The translations under genes and the position numbers were made by a program. Below, in pieces: positions 35,224 through 47,770 of a DNA stretch of 64,000 nt. Each line of letters opens with the position of its first letter. The stretch's first letter is position 1. Below the pieces are notes generated by a model, which saw only the letters and a list, made by a program, of their open reading frames with translations, did no database searches and had not been told where the DNA came from. This stretch comes from Anthopleura xanthogrammica (Eukaryota; Cnidaria; Anthozoa; Actiniaria; Actiniidae): the NCBI GenBank assembly GCA_964019055.1, contig OZ025210.1:5450047-5514046 (forward strand), in the 5' to 3' direction.

Positions 35224-38200
35224 TAATGTAAATACTCTGATGGGAAATTGACTGAAAGAAACACACAAAATAGATTGCAATGCCCTTCTGTTGAAGATAT
35301 GTATTAAAAGAGAGACAATGGTCCCTTTCAACGTTCCCTGTGCCATCTTGAAAGGTAGCAGCCATGCCTTTGCATTCAAGCAAGACAAACAGTGAACTTG
35401 CAATGATAGAGACATGTGAATAATTGGCCAAAGTGTTAACAAATGGTCTCTATCATTGCAAGCTCACTGTTTGTCTTGCTTTGATCAAAGGCACGGCTGG
35501 TTTCCAACATGGCGCAGGGAACTGTGAATGGGACTATTGGATAGAAAAAACTTGGCAAAGAGTGATGGATGAATGTGTAGGATGGATGGATATTAAATAA
35601 CTGGGATGGATGAAATAAAATGAATAGATGAATGAATAGGATGTAATGGGTGAATTGATTGATAAATAATGTGAGATGGATGGATGGTCAGATTGATGAA
35701 ATCAAATGAATGAATGTAACAGATAAATGAGATGGATAGGCTGAGAGAGAAAAACAAAAGGAAGAATGGAATTCCCATTTAGCTGTAAAGAAAACTGTGG
35801 TTTTAAAAATGCCATTAGCATTGTTTCCCATTGCTTCTCGTACAGACCACATGATGCATAAAGTAAAAATAATATTTGATTTAGTAGACATTACTGTACT
35901 TACTTTGTTTCAGACACCTTAGCTTCATCACCACTGATTATAAATAGAGGAAAGAGGATTGCAAACACACAACCACTGAAAAAAACACAAATCACAGTTG
36001 AAAAAGATGGATGAAATTTCTACGGTGGTGTCTAGGATTAAAATGATGGGGATAACAAGGATGAGATGATGATGATGATAATGATTGATGATGTTGATGA
36101 AAATGATGATGACAATAGTGTTAATAATGATGCTTGATAGACAATGTTGATGGTAGAGATGATAATAAATTATGATGATAAATTGTAATGATTGATGTAA
36201 TGATTGATTGATGATCAAACACACAAACCTGACAAAAATAGATGAAGGTAGAGAAGTCATCAGTGCTAACGGCAGACCAAATCCAACAAAGTAAGGCCAG
36301 TTGGATTCTATATATGCTAAACGTTTAGGAGCTGACCAATCTACAACACCAAAAAAAAACACATCATCTACTGTACATTCAGGGACCATGGAAACAGATG
36401 AGCTGGGGATACAGATGTATACTCCCTATTTTTCACTAATATGTACTAAATTTTCAAGTCTTGGCTCCTCCCCTCCTGTGATTGGCTCAAGGGATAACAT
36501 TAATTATACATCATAATGATGAAGAGTGTGAGAAGGTTTGTGTAGTGCAAGAATGCAGCCTGTTACAAGTTGGAAGACAAGAGAATCGTACTCACCCATG
36601 TTGACCCATTTGTACTCAAAAGCATAGAGAGAATAGAGAAGACACATATGGATTAAACTAGCTAGAGGACCAAGGACTGGTAAAAAACTGACAAGCATAC
36701 CCTGTGGATTTAACAAGTCAATGACTTACTTTAGCGAAACATCTCACTTACACAACACCTTATTATCACAGGATACCCAATCAATTCTGAGACATCAGTT
36801 GTGTGAGACAATAGCTATTTTATGAGACATCCACCAGTCATGAGAGACCATCAATTGTGTGAAACGCCTATTTTGAAACCCTCTTGCTCACTCATACAAC
36901 ACCTGGGTATCAATCAATTCTGATACACCCACCACTCATGTGCCACACCCACCTATGTCATAAGACACCAAGATATGTTGTTTGAGACACCTACCCATGT
37001 TGGAGAACAACTACCCATGTTGGAGGACAACCAAACCATGTTGGAGGACAACCTACCCATGTTGGAGGACAACCTACCCATGTTGGAGGACAACCTACCC
37101 ATGTTCGAGGGCAACTACCCATGTTGGAGGACAACCTACCTGGATTAAAAAGAATGCTTGTAAAAGAACACTAAATGCAAAGTCTGCTATACTTCTGCTC
37201 ACATAGCTTGACATACTGAAACATCACAAGGCAGGATACCATTAATTCATCATATTTGTCACCAATCGATGATGGTTTATACACCATGAAGGTTGATGTA
37301 ATGCTATATAATTAATAAAATGTTGCCAAACCTTTCTCCCCTTGATATATACACAAGTCCTAAAGGCCTTCCTCTGTTTTTCCGATAAGCATTGTCAGCT
37401 ATTTCCTGAAATAGAAAATGAATAAATAGAAAATGAACTTGCCGTTTCTAGTTATAAGTATGTGGGAATAGACACAACATGAATGAAGTGGGAGAAGCAT
37501 GTGACGCATAGTGGAGTGCTTCTCACCACTTCTTTAAAGAGTGCTCTACTGCTCCACAAGTGTAGCCTTTACAACTGCACACAGCACAGAATCAAGTCTA
37601 GTTTTATTTCTTTCATAAAACATAAAATACAGTACCAAGGTCATTTCTTTGAAACAACCTCTGGTCTGATCTAAATAAGGACACAGCCAACTCTCAAACT
37701 GAATTGGAATAACCCACTTTCGACATTCTGGTTGAGTGATCACGCACAAAGCAATTCAAGACAAGGCTCCAGGGAATTAAAAGAATAAATTAGGATTACT
37801 CCACTGTTTCCCCGGAGCCTCATCTTTAATTGCCTTATGCGTGATCACCCAACCAGGATATCAAAAGTGGGCTATTTAGCATGTTGGGTTTTTAAAGAGG
37901 GAGGAAAACTAATTAAAGAACTTTGGGGAAAAAACTCAAATCAAATGAGACCCAATTAAACTCTGCTTACATGTGATGGTATGCTGAGAATGGGGATTGA
38001 GCCTGAGACCCCAGAGGTGAGTCACAAGGGTACTACTGCTACGCTACCATTGATTCCCATTCAGACAACCTATCATTTCCTTGCTAATCTTACCTGGAAC
38101 CAGAGAGAATTTAATGGTTTACTGAGCCAGAATAGAGGAAGTACCCACAAAGCTCCAAAAACATAGGACAGCGCTGGTCCCATCCAATACCAGACACTGC

Positions 38201-39702
38201 TGTGATGGGTTGAACTACCAGATACTAACTCTATGGTAAATAATGAAGTAATAATCAGTATGGGCTTTCACCTAGTTGGAGCTTGCTCTGTTGATTGTCC
38301 CTTGCTGAGCTTTTTTTTCTAGTACTATTCTTGTTTCTTAATTAGTTTTTTTTGTTAATTTTCAACTGTTTTGTATGTTTTTATTTACTCAGTGGAAGTT
38401 TAATAAATAAATAAATAAGTGAATAAATAGTATTGTCATACAGCTAGGGATTTTGCCGATACAACAAACACTTTCATTGGTTGATAGATGATCACATGGC
38501 ACTAAATCTTGCATTCACCTCAAGACTCAAGGGAAAACAAAACTAACTATTTTCCTCGAGGCCACACATGAAGTAAGTTTGTCTGAAAATATATATATAT
38601 ATCAGATTTGCTTACCAAACACTAGGTGTGTCAGCCACTGCAGGGCTGGAATGATGTAACTTTCAAACAAAAATATGCTCAACTGCAAGAAAATAGATTG
38701 GAATATTTCAATATGGAGGGCTAAATATCCTTAATATCAAGAGGGGGGGCTGAGGTTTTTGCTTCAGTTGCCATAGAAATGCTACCCCTTTCCTCCCCCC
38801 TGATAAAAATATATGGTCCCAAATGAACATCTTGTTCTGACGAAAGTGCAGTACACCCATTTTCATAATTACACAACCAACTCTGTCTAATACTACTGGG
38901 TTTGTAATTTCTGTCGTGCAAAAAAACACTAACTCAGAGTGTTGGAAATTTGATTGTTGGAAGCCAAAAACCCAGACGTCTCATATTATAGCTAGTTGAC
39001 TGGGTCACATAATTATGAATATGGGTGTAACCAATCTACTTACCCAAAATATACCCCCGTTAAGTAGACAGCATTGTACCATATTCTTCAGTATCTGTTT
39101 TGATGGCTGGCTACTATATAAAATATAATAGACAAATGGGTTCTTATAAATGCATTACAACACATGCAGCCCTAAGAACTTCCCTGTGTTTGATTATAAT
39201 TTTAGGCAATATACCTGTCTTAGGATGGAGATACAAAATAAAAGACTTATTTTAAGTCGCTTCACATATTTACAGCCAAAGAACAACTGAAGTAAAATAA
39301 TTTTAAAATCTTATCAATCAAACCATCAAATCCTTACTGGAATAAAATTTGCATAAGTTTAGATAATATACGCTTATATTCCCTTAAAATTTTCCCAAAA
39401 AAATAAACGATAACACTCGACTGCCATCCAGAGATGTTTACTTAAGCACTCCATCAACTATACGTAACATTATCCTTATAAAAGAAAGCTTTGTTTTACA
39501 GTAAACATTGAATTCCTTACTTATCTGTTTTTGGACGTGCTCTCATCCCTCGAAGCTGGCGTTGATTTTCGACCAATTTTCTGTGTTTTTCTTCCTCTTT
39601 TTTCTCCGTATCACTGTCCAATCTAAATATAGTTGTCATTCCGAGGAGAGAATCTTTTAAACCATTACCAAAACCGAGAAAAATGGGTTTAAATTCACTC
39701 AT
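35122..39702 (-). CDS. EI24: EI24 (etoposide-induced 2.4), ER multi-pass autophagy protein
   Basis: ER membrane protein needed for autophagy in animals (worm EPG-4). Exons in transcript order: 39521-39702, 39044-39113, 38616-38682, 38094-38224, 37332-37405, 37140-37215, 36596-36701, 36229-36340, 35904-35975, 35122-35251. They join without a break to 339 aa, against 340 in human. Recognisable blocks: [12 protein letters not shown] near the N-terminus, [75 protein letters not shown] and [14 protein letters not shown]. At least five hydrophobic segments. The N-terminal ~60 residues are charged and cytosolic; the C-terminal tail is short and polar. The exon 2 acceptor has two AGs 3 nt apart, so one Ser may be optional. 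Confidence 0.95.
35316..35538. mobile_element. Family B foldback MITE, copy B3
   Basis: TGGTCCCTTTCAACGTTCCC at the left and GGGAACTGTGAATGGGACTA at the right, with GATAGAGAC / GTCTCTATC inside. In EI24 intron 35252-35903. Confidence 0.88.
36991..37139 (-). repeat. 21-bp tandem repeat starting at an EI24 splice donor
   Basis: In the EI24 direction about seven units reading GTAGGTTGTCCTCCAACATG-G run on from the donor of exon 37140-37215. Most units begin with GTAGG or GTAGT and follow CATGG, so they copy the 5' splice site context. Confidence 0.93.
37655..37700 (-). repeat. Single degraded 57-bp minisatellite unit
   Basis: AAACAACCTCTGGTCTGATC followed by GACACAGCCAACTCTC matches one unit. 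It lies in EI24 intron 37406-38093 beside a foldback element. Confidence 0.65.
37707..37876. mobile_element. ~170 bp foldback MITE with AATAACCCACTTT ends
   Basis: Left AATAACCCACTTTCGACATT and right AAAAGTGGGCTATT are inverted; GTGATCACGC / GCGTGATCAC and AAGGCTCC / GGAGCCT continue the palindrome. Confidence 0.85.
37978..38050 (-). repeat. tRNA-like SINE head (relic)
   Basis: On the minus strand TAGCGTAGCAGTAG is followed by GGTCTCAGGCTCAATCCCC, an A box- and B box-like pair with tRNA spacing. It lies 45 bp from EI24 exon 4. Confidence 0.45.
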
Positions 39703-40788
39703 TTTTGAGGTGAAGTTTTTTGTTTTTTTTGTTTTTTACTTTGGATCAAAATATTAGAGCCCAGGACTACGCGGAAAATTGGCCAAGTGCATTGTGGGAG
39801 TTATCCTATTTTTTTTATTTTGGATCCATTTTTATTTCGTTCATTTTGTATTCCTTTTTTCCATTTTCTTTTCTTTTCTTTTTTTCTCTCTTTTTGTGCC
39901 CTCTTTTATTTAGAGAAACGTTTTACTTGATTAGTATTATAGTTTCTTTTCCTTTCTTATTCTTCTTTCTTTCTTTTCTTTCCCTTTTATTTAGATTCTT
40001 CAATTTAAAAATAAATAAATAAAAAGTTCATGAAAAGTGTATTCTTGAAAAAGATTGAAAAAATAATTTCAAAGAGTACAGTATAGTATTTCACAAATAT
40101 GTTTTCAAAAGTTTGGCTTCCTCAGTTTCGAAGTTTCTCATCCTCAGTCTTCCATTCTTTTCCTTTCTTTTCTTTCTTTTCTTTTCCTTTCCTTTCCTTA
40201 TTTTCCCGTTTGGTTCTTAGATTTTCCTAGTTTAATTTCTTTCATCACTTAACCATATGGCCAGTTATTATTTAAAGTCTCACCTATCCTACGCTTTCAA
40301 CTAATGATACAGTCAAACTAATCCAATTGACAAGGATAGTAATAATTATTAATTTCCACTTTCAGCACACATACGTAACGAGCCAGCTAGCTCGTCAAAG
40401 TTATTTCCAGCAAGAGAATTCTTTTTTACCTGAATCTTTCTTTTTTAAGATTCCTAAAATTCAGAAGAAATAATCATAATAATGTAATGACAATGCAATC
40501 TTCAAACTGAGCAACACACTATCGGATATACAGTTTAATTAATTTTCGCAAGCGGAAGTTCAAAATCACTGTTTATAAATCTAATTAGAAAAAATCTTCG
40601 AGATTCAATTATATTCTCGTAAAAGCGTTTATTTCTCAATAAATAACGAAAACCAGCAAATTAAATTATTTTTCTGAATTTCAATTCTATTGTTTTATCA
40701 TTGTTTTATTTTTCCGAAGACGACAGATCTAACTATCTTCGTTAGAAGTCAGGAGTCTTGATTCAAGTGAAGAAACCCTACCCACAAT
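39703..40788. promoter_or_regulatory. Divergent promoter region, EI24 / secreted TSP1-vWA gene
   Basis: The two start codons are 1.09 kb apart and point away from each other, so both promoters must lie here or in unseen 5' exons. The sequence is pyrimidine-rich at 39720-40000 and AT-rich beyond. No clear TATA box or CpG island by eye. Confidence 0.5.
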
Positions 40789-43581
40789 ATGCAGCTAAAA
40801 ACTGCAGTGTCCTTTCTTATTTGGATGATAGCTTTCATTACGAAAACTGCCGAAAGTTGTAAGTATTTTTTATAACTAATTACTGCGTTTATATATTAAA
40901 CTTGAGTGTTTAGTTAAGGTCTTTTTCCGAAAAAATTAAAGTTTTATTTGAGAACACTCGGTGTTTGTTACGCTGGTTTTTGAAGTGCCTAAGTTTTAAC
41001 TTCTTAAAATAACACTGTAGGTTTTAAACTTTGCCACGCGTATCGTTACGATTTTTTTCCACTATAATTCAGTACGTTCTCGGCTTTACATTAAGAACTC
41101 TGTATTTTCACAAAAACACAAAAATAATTTTCAAATCAATGCTCCTGTTTATTTTATCTTAGCTGACTCATGCCCTAAAGTAGAGAAAATTGGATGCTTT
41201 ATCGATACCCTCAAACCCAGGCCTCTACCCGAGCTGCTACTGACCGACCGCGATCCCACTGATCCAGTGTACAGCGGTAACACAATTAATTGGTATGATT
41301 TCATGGATTATCTAAAAGGGTAAGAATTAATACCTTATTCAAATCATTCTGAAATTAATGATTATTTTTAAATCAATGTAAATCTTGCTCTTGTGGCAAC
41401 AGAGCATGCGCAGTCTTAGTCTAAGTCTTAGTGGACGAAAAAAGGTAAACTTTGTACCAGAATGTAAGACGTGCGCATGCTTTTTGTCTTAGTTTGGTAT
41501 GCCGCTGTGCAGAAAGGACCAAGGCGCGAGGATTCACTCATTTTGGTCTTCAGTTCTACGGCGAGTGCTGGAGTGGGCCCAGTGCAGAATCCCGCTTCGC
41601 TATGCATGGTCCGTCCAAAGAATGTCTCATGGGGCTGAAATTTCCACCGCTATACTGCAACAGAACGGATCCCAGAGCCTGTGTGGGAGGACCACACCTT
41701 AACTTCATATACAAGATTGAAGAAGGTGAGTCAAATAATTTTCGGCTGTAATTTTGCTCGATGTGATTGGTTCAATTCCGTGCGGTGACGTTGACGTTTC
41801 ACAGTCATACGAATTTGATTATTCCATTTTTTTAAAAAGATCAACCTAAAGATCCCATTGATGGCAAATGGTCACCATGGGGACCGTGGAATTCGTGCAG
41901 CACTACCTGTGGTCCTGGGACTAGATCACGTGTTCGGGAGTGTACTGATCCTCCTCCTGAAAATGGCGGAAAAAGCTGCGTGGGGACTGGAACCGAGCAT
42001 GGAGACTGTAACGTTGGAAAATGTAAGAATATTGATGTTATTTTCTTAGCCATTTTCTTTTTACTTTTTGATTTTTGTGTCTCTTTTGTTCTTCCTTCTC
42101 GCCAGGTCCCACTCCATGTCGCCGTGACCTTGACCTTGGCCTGGTGCTTGACTCTTCAGGTAGTGTTGGCGCAGAAAGATACCAGACAGCCAAGGAATTC
42201 CTGGTTAACTTGGTGACCAACGCCCAGGGCTCGTTCAAAGGAACCAGAATAGGAATCATAGTCTACAACCAAGAGCCTCAAATAGAGCTTACTTTTAATC
42301 AGGTTTGCTGGTGGGATTTATGTGATGTGTTTTGGGCTTCCTGTGGAAGAGGGGGTGGAGGCCATGGTATAATTAACAATTAGAAGACTCACTCTCGATT
42401 TCTATCGGCTGATAGTTGACGAGGGGCTCCGGCCCCGAGTCAACTATCAAAGCCGATAGAAATCGAGAGTGAGTCTTCTAATTGTTTTAGTAAAAATCTC
42501 AACTAAACTATACTATACTAAACTAAACTAAACTTCACAAAAGCGCGAAGGATAAGCCGCCATTTTTTCAAAACAAGTCCGGCTTTCTCTACCCACTATC
42601 TATCGGCTGATAGATAGTGAGTACGTTAGCCAATCAGAATGCAGGATTTGCAATAGTATAGTAGTAGAATTTTACTAACATCTATTATTCGGTTGTTTTC
42701 TAGACTGCAGACCTCTCACTGGGTAAGATCATGAATGTCATCAGGGCTATTCCCTATCTTAACGGAGGAACACGTACAGACAAAGCACTGGTCAAAGCTG
42801 CTACTGACCTGTACAGCAAGAAGGGAGGAGATAGAGTGTCGGTGGCTAATGTCCTGCTTGTAGTTACTGACGGACGGACCAATCATCTTAGTGAACCTTA
42901 TGGCGATGCACTCAAACCACTCAAAGTAATTTTAACTAGGAACAAGATGTATCGCTTATAGGTCTGGGGGAGGGAGGTTCTACGCACGTTCTAAGAGCAC
43001 AGCTAACCCTGGCCTCCTTTGCAGACATTCTTAGGGTCGTCACGTCGTCACGCAAAGTTTCTCTAGAGAAGCGTTGCGTGACGACCCTAAGAGCGTCTGC
43101 GTAGGAGGCTAAGCTAACCCCGGAAAAGACCGAATAGGAAGTTAGCTTGTTAGGTTCTCTCACCGAGCGAGGAAAAACAGAAAGAACCCTAGCTTTTGCT
43201 TATCACACGATGTTTATTATTCAATAGCATTACACTCGTTGTTGTCACTCTCGACCCCAGAGCCATGTCATTCTTATTGCGCATGCTCATTCAAATGCCA
43301 TTCGAGCAGGCACAGTACAGTAAATACGACAGTTTGGGGGTCGAGAGTGGTGTTGGTATGCAAGATATTGAGAATCATTTCTATGGATATTTTTTCAGGA
43401 GCGCAAAGTTCACGTCATCGTAGTTGGCATTGGTGAGGGTGTCAAGAAGTCAGAGTTACTGCAAATAGCCATGGGAAACCCACACCACGTGGTTACTCTA
43501 GCAGATTACAAGGATTTACAGGCCAAGCTAAGTGACATCGTAGATGACGTGTGCAGCGCGGGAAATGACGTCAATGAATGA
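40789..43581 (+). CDS. Secreted protein: signal peptide, Cys-rich domain, TSP1, vWA
   Basis: Probable extracellular adhesive or matrix protein; the architecture recalls coral coadhesin-type proteins, though the orthologue is not identified. Exons 40789-40858, 41163-41319, 41493-41725, 41840-42022, 42106-42302, 42704-42925 and 43399-43581 join to 414 aa. Residues 1-23 are a signal peptide (MQLKTAVSFLIWMIAF). A Cys-rich domain follows with GCFIDTLK, VCRCAERT and FYGECWSGPS. TSP1 repeat: WSPWGPWNSCSTTCGPGTRS, with the Trp-ladder and C-S-x-T-C-G core. vWA domain: metal-site DSSGSVG (42149-42169), GGTRTDKAL and VTDGRTN, so the MIDAS DxSxS, Thr and Asp are all present and metal binding is likely. 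The vWA is split by two phase-0 introns. Ends shortly after the vWA; no TM or GPI signal. Confidence 0.88.
42376..42484. repeat. Near-perfect 50-bp inverted repeat
   Basis: Left arm CAATTAGAAGACTCACTCTC and onward, right arm ending GAGAGTGAGTCTTCTAATTG; about 50 bp per arm with a 2-base bulge and a loop of a few bases. A related TCTATCGGCTGATAG word recurs at about 42600. In vWA gene intron 42303-42703. Confidence 0.93.
43010..43111. mobile_element. ~100 bp foldback element with 9-bp flanking direct repeat
   Basis: GGCCTCCTTTGCAGAC and GTCTGCGTAGGAGGCT are inverted ends, and TTAGGGTCGTCACG / CGTGACGACCCTAA are inner arms. AGCTAACCC flanks both sides (43001-43009 and 43112-43120), as a target-site duplication would. 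Confidence 0.8.
43246..43350. mobile_element. Short inverted-repeat element
   Basis: CACTCTCGACCCC and GGGGGTCGAGAGTGG form inverted ends about 105 bp apart in the last intron of the vWA gene. The interior is unrelated. Confidence 0.6.
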
Positions 43582-46500
43582 TTTAAACTATTTAGTCACG
43601 TGAGTTAGAAATAACACAGGAATCCCAAGCATGCTTTAAGTTATTCTTCTCGTATTAACCAGTGTAAGGCATGAACAATGCATGTATTTCAGATAACTGT
43701 TTGTTAATAGTAAAGAAATCATCATCAGTAGTGCTGTCTTGTGATATTCACTTCCATGATGTACGGAGTAGAAATTACGAAATTTCAGCCCCAGTCTCAT
43801 CCGGTTCGGGACCATTATTACTGCGCAAGGCATTATGGGGCGTCCAGGGGGCAAAAGAAAACAAAAATGTCGGATAAAATAGAGAGTTCCGTTTATTTGT
43901 CTTCCTTCATGTCCATCTTCTTAATTCATCTCTCGTCAAGTTGTCTAGGGGTGAAACGTTAATTTTAATCGACGCCATAAGTTTAACAAAGATTTGTATA
44001 TTTTCCCCCTATCAAAATGGCCGTCGTATCGTCGAAGTAGTCCATTGAGAGGTTAGTCTTCCCCTAGACCGTAGATGATTAACTCCTGGCTTTGACCAGC
44101 ATGAAAGCATGCAGACCTGAGTTATCGCTTGGGTCCAGTTACCAACCATTGGCACTCCTTTCCGTGTGGGACGCGTTTTGAATTTAAAACTCATAGTCTA
44201 TCACTATCATTAATTTATAGTATAGTAAAAAATGAAATACTCAAACGACTAGATAAAAGCCTTAGAAACTGTATGCTTCAAAAATTATCCCAAAGAAAAG
44301 TTTCCACGAATTTGCATTTTAGCGCATTCCCTGTCACTTATGACATTTACTAAAATCCTCTTTGAAGTAGTTTCGAAAGTACTATTTTCCGTGCACGTGT
44401 ATTTCAGCTCGTTCATCAAGCTCCAAGGTTTCTGACCCCAAGAACAGAAGACAAAACGCAAGCAAAAGTATAATAGCTCTGTCTTTTTACACTTTAAGCG
44501 CAACAGACCGATTATTGAAGAGGAGCAGATAATCAGTTTAGTGGTTCTATGGTGCATCCTGCTTCAGGGAAAACTATTTTTACTTACGGACGTTTTACAA
44601 ACACAACCATCCAAATTGATAACTGAGGTAAGTCAAAGTTGGTCGGGAGAGTTGAGCCGTAAAACGTTCTGGAAACAATACTGTTAGTTCAGTTTGGCTC
44701 TACCAACGGGGAGAAAGTAATGCCAAAAAATATGAACTGCTTAAAAAGAGTACTTTTTATTTATTGAACGAAGCGAGTAGATGAATGAATACTTTCACTC
44801 ATGCTTTGTATTGTATTTATGTAAAAGTGAAGGAAAGGTACATTTTTACTCCTTTGTTTTTATCATTTTCTATATTTATAACCGAAAATACCTTTCTTTT
44901 GACAACTAGCCGTTACATTACAAATTTAAATTTACAAAAAAAAAACACTCTTTCCTGGTCAGTGCATTGTTTCCAAATCAGCCTTGCGAAAAAAAGTGAA
45001 AATGAAACTTAAGAGGTTCGGGTTTTTTATTGTTGCCGAAATTCCTAAGAAGAATAGACTTGTGAAATATTTCCAGGAAATGAAGACGGACGGCTGCTGA
45101 AAGATAGCATTCTTCGTATTTATGGCTAGATTTTAAAAACAGCCAGAAAAACACTTCTTATTCCGCTTGGACCGAGAAATGATTTTTCAGTTTCAAAATG
45201 ACGTCGCCACGTAATCATGCCTCGCGAGAAGTGAGACCTCATCGAGACCTCGCTCATTCATTTTCAGAATTTCCAGAGCAAAGTTGGTCAAGAGAAGGTT
45301 TGAGCAAAAAGATTTGAATACATTTTAGCGGCTCAGCTGCTGATTTCGGAAACTATTTGTTTTCAAATTAATTTGCTAGCGAAGTTGAAAACTGATACGG
45401 AAAACATTGTTTTCTCTAAGGTAGTAATTAACTGACCTTACGAAACTAAGTTTCAAATTACAATAATGGCTGGAAGAATTCCTTAATGATTAAGTATACA
45501 ATGACTCGCTGCTCAAGATTTCACCTTTATGTCAACAGTGTATCGTTTGTGCTGCAGTGTCGCAGACTGCGTCAATGCTTTCCTTGGGCAGTTTTTGAGG
45601 ACGAGAAACTTCATTTCCGTGAACCCAAAATTTTTGAATTAAAATGGGTTGACGGTGGTATGTTTTCACTTCTCCCTATGAGACGTATATGAATAAATGA
45701 ATCTGACCTAACACCTGAACTACCGTCACGTGATCTATTTTGCATATCTAAATGAACATTTTGTTTCACAAGTTCATTCCTAGTTGTCCTACCTTTTTTC
45801 CTTCTTGTTTGTATGTTTGTTTGTTTGCTAGTGTTTTTTTTTGTGTGTGTGTTTTGTTTTGTTTTGTTTTGTTTTTGCGCAGTCAATCCACCTTTCCTAG
45901 CTCAGCGGTCTCACTAATGCAAGTCAATGTGAAAAAAATTAGCATAATGTTCTCCATTCAGCAGAACTCGATGAATTTTCGCTTTTTATCCTCTATTTGC
46001 ATCGTTTCTGTCCACCAAAAACAAGAGAGAACACTTTCGAGGCTGTCATTTAGCTTGTGGAAGATGCTTTCTCCTGTGCAAAGTGGCTTCCAGATTTGCA
46101 AAACTCCCAAATATTCCTGTCAACCACGAGCGACGACAGCAGGGAAGAGAAGAAAAATATTCAAAGAAAGCTTGAAGTTAGAATCAAAACAACGTTATCT
46201 AGCGATAGCTGTGTGATACTGTTTGGTTTGTATGAAGTTAGTGGAGTTCTCTGTGGTTTATATGCTCGGTGTACGACTGCTAAGAACTACTGTAGGTATC
46301 TCTAAAATATCATAGACGTATAAGTAGTACTGATAAACAACGCTTTTGTTTGTTGAATTTTTTCTATGCTTTTATGCTAGCATATTTAAAACAGGTACAT
46401 AGCAAAACAGACTGTACTGCTGTTTCTTTGTTTGTTTATTTGTTTGTTTGTTTGCTTGTTTGTTCGTTTGTTTGGATTGTTTGTTTGGTTTGTGGGGAAA

Positions 46501-46605
46501 CCGTCTCTTTGTTTCTCTTTTTTCCTCGGAAAATCTTACAACTAACCTTTTTTGCATAGGACCAACTAGCTAAAACACGTTTAGCTCAACCTTGTTGGTG
46601 TAAAG
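43582..46605. other. Intergenic region, vWA gene to LRR receptor
   Basis: Holds short TTTG/TTGT microsatellites near 45810-45870 and 46425-46480. No exon with splice signals or homology was recognised. The LRR promoter presumably lies toward the right end. Confidence 0.55.
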
Positions 46606-47674
46606 ATGAACACTTCTCGTTGGCTTCTCGTGGTATTTTACTTGGCCTTGAGCTGTTGTACGTTCGTTAAAGCAAAAAAATCCTCTTCGTCGAACTCGAC
46701 TCATGTCTGCCCTCGACCCAATGTTGGGACGTGTTCCTGTCAGTGGACTAGGGACTATGGCAGGGTAACTTGTGCTGGACTCGATTCCCTGCCAAAAACT
46801 CTTCCATCAAAGCTTGTGGAAATGTTAGTTCAATGATCGTCTTTATACGTAGCAGATAAAGGACCTCAGTGGGGAGGGGAGGGGGTGGTCGGTACTTTGG
46901 GACTACATAGAAAAGGAAGGGATGGGAAGCGATATAAAGCGGAGTGGAAGGAAGAAATAAAGTTGCATACTGCAGAAAAAAAGCTCAGAGAAAGGGCGTA
47001 GATAGAATGAAGAAGAAGAAATGCATTGGGAATGCAAGTGGAAGGGAGAAATGGGGGTGAATGAAGCATGAGAGAGCAGGGAGTTAGGCAGTGTTCATTC
47101 CAAGGAAGATTTTCCATCATTCAACTTACTTGCCGTTCTTTTTTAGATATATTCACGGTGGAACAATTACTGAAGTACCTGAAAATTACTTCACACCTTT
47201 TGAACGACTTCAAGCCCTGTGAGTAGAAATGCAAACGAGACTTGCGTACTAATTGAGTGCTAACCAGGAGCCGAATGATTTCCGAGCAAAGACGACACCG
47301 AAAAAAATACGAACACCCGAATGTTTTACGAGGAAGCGAATATACATTTTCCCTTTTCTCTTTTGCAGTTTGCTCCAAGATAACAAGGTGTCCAATAGGT
47401 TTCGCTTGCCCAAAAACATATTGAATGTGTAAGTTTTGATATAATTTGAAATGTATAAATAATTATTTCTAATGATTTTCTGCTACTCGAACTCTCAATG
47501 ACTGCTACACACGGTGCAGCTGTCGTGTGGTACGTTACTGGCGACAGAGGTTTTGAAACTGGATGTCCCACGTGATCAGTTGATACTGGTTTGTTTCAGG
47601 GATCTTTCAGGAACTATGATGAAACCATCTGATCTCCATGGCATGTTTGATGGACTGAAGAAACTTCATCAGAT

Positions 47675-47770
<96 letters not shown>

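Noticed and set aside
45752..46216. 154-codon frame upstream of the LRR gene
   Set aside because: Low-complexity Phe/Cys-rich translation of TTTG microsatellite sequence; no splice or homology support.
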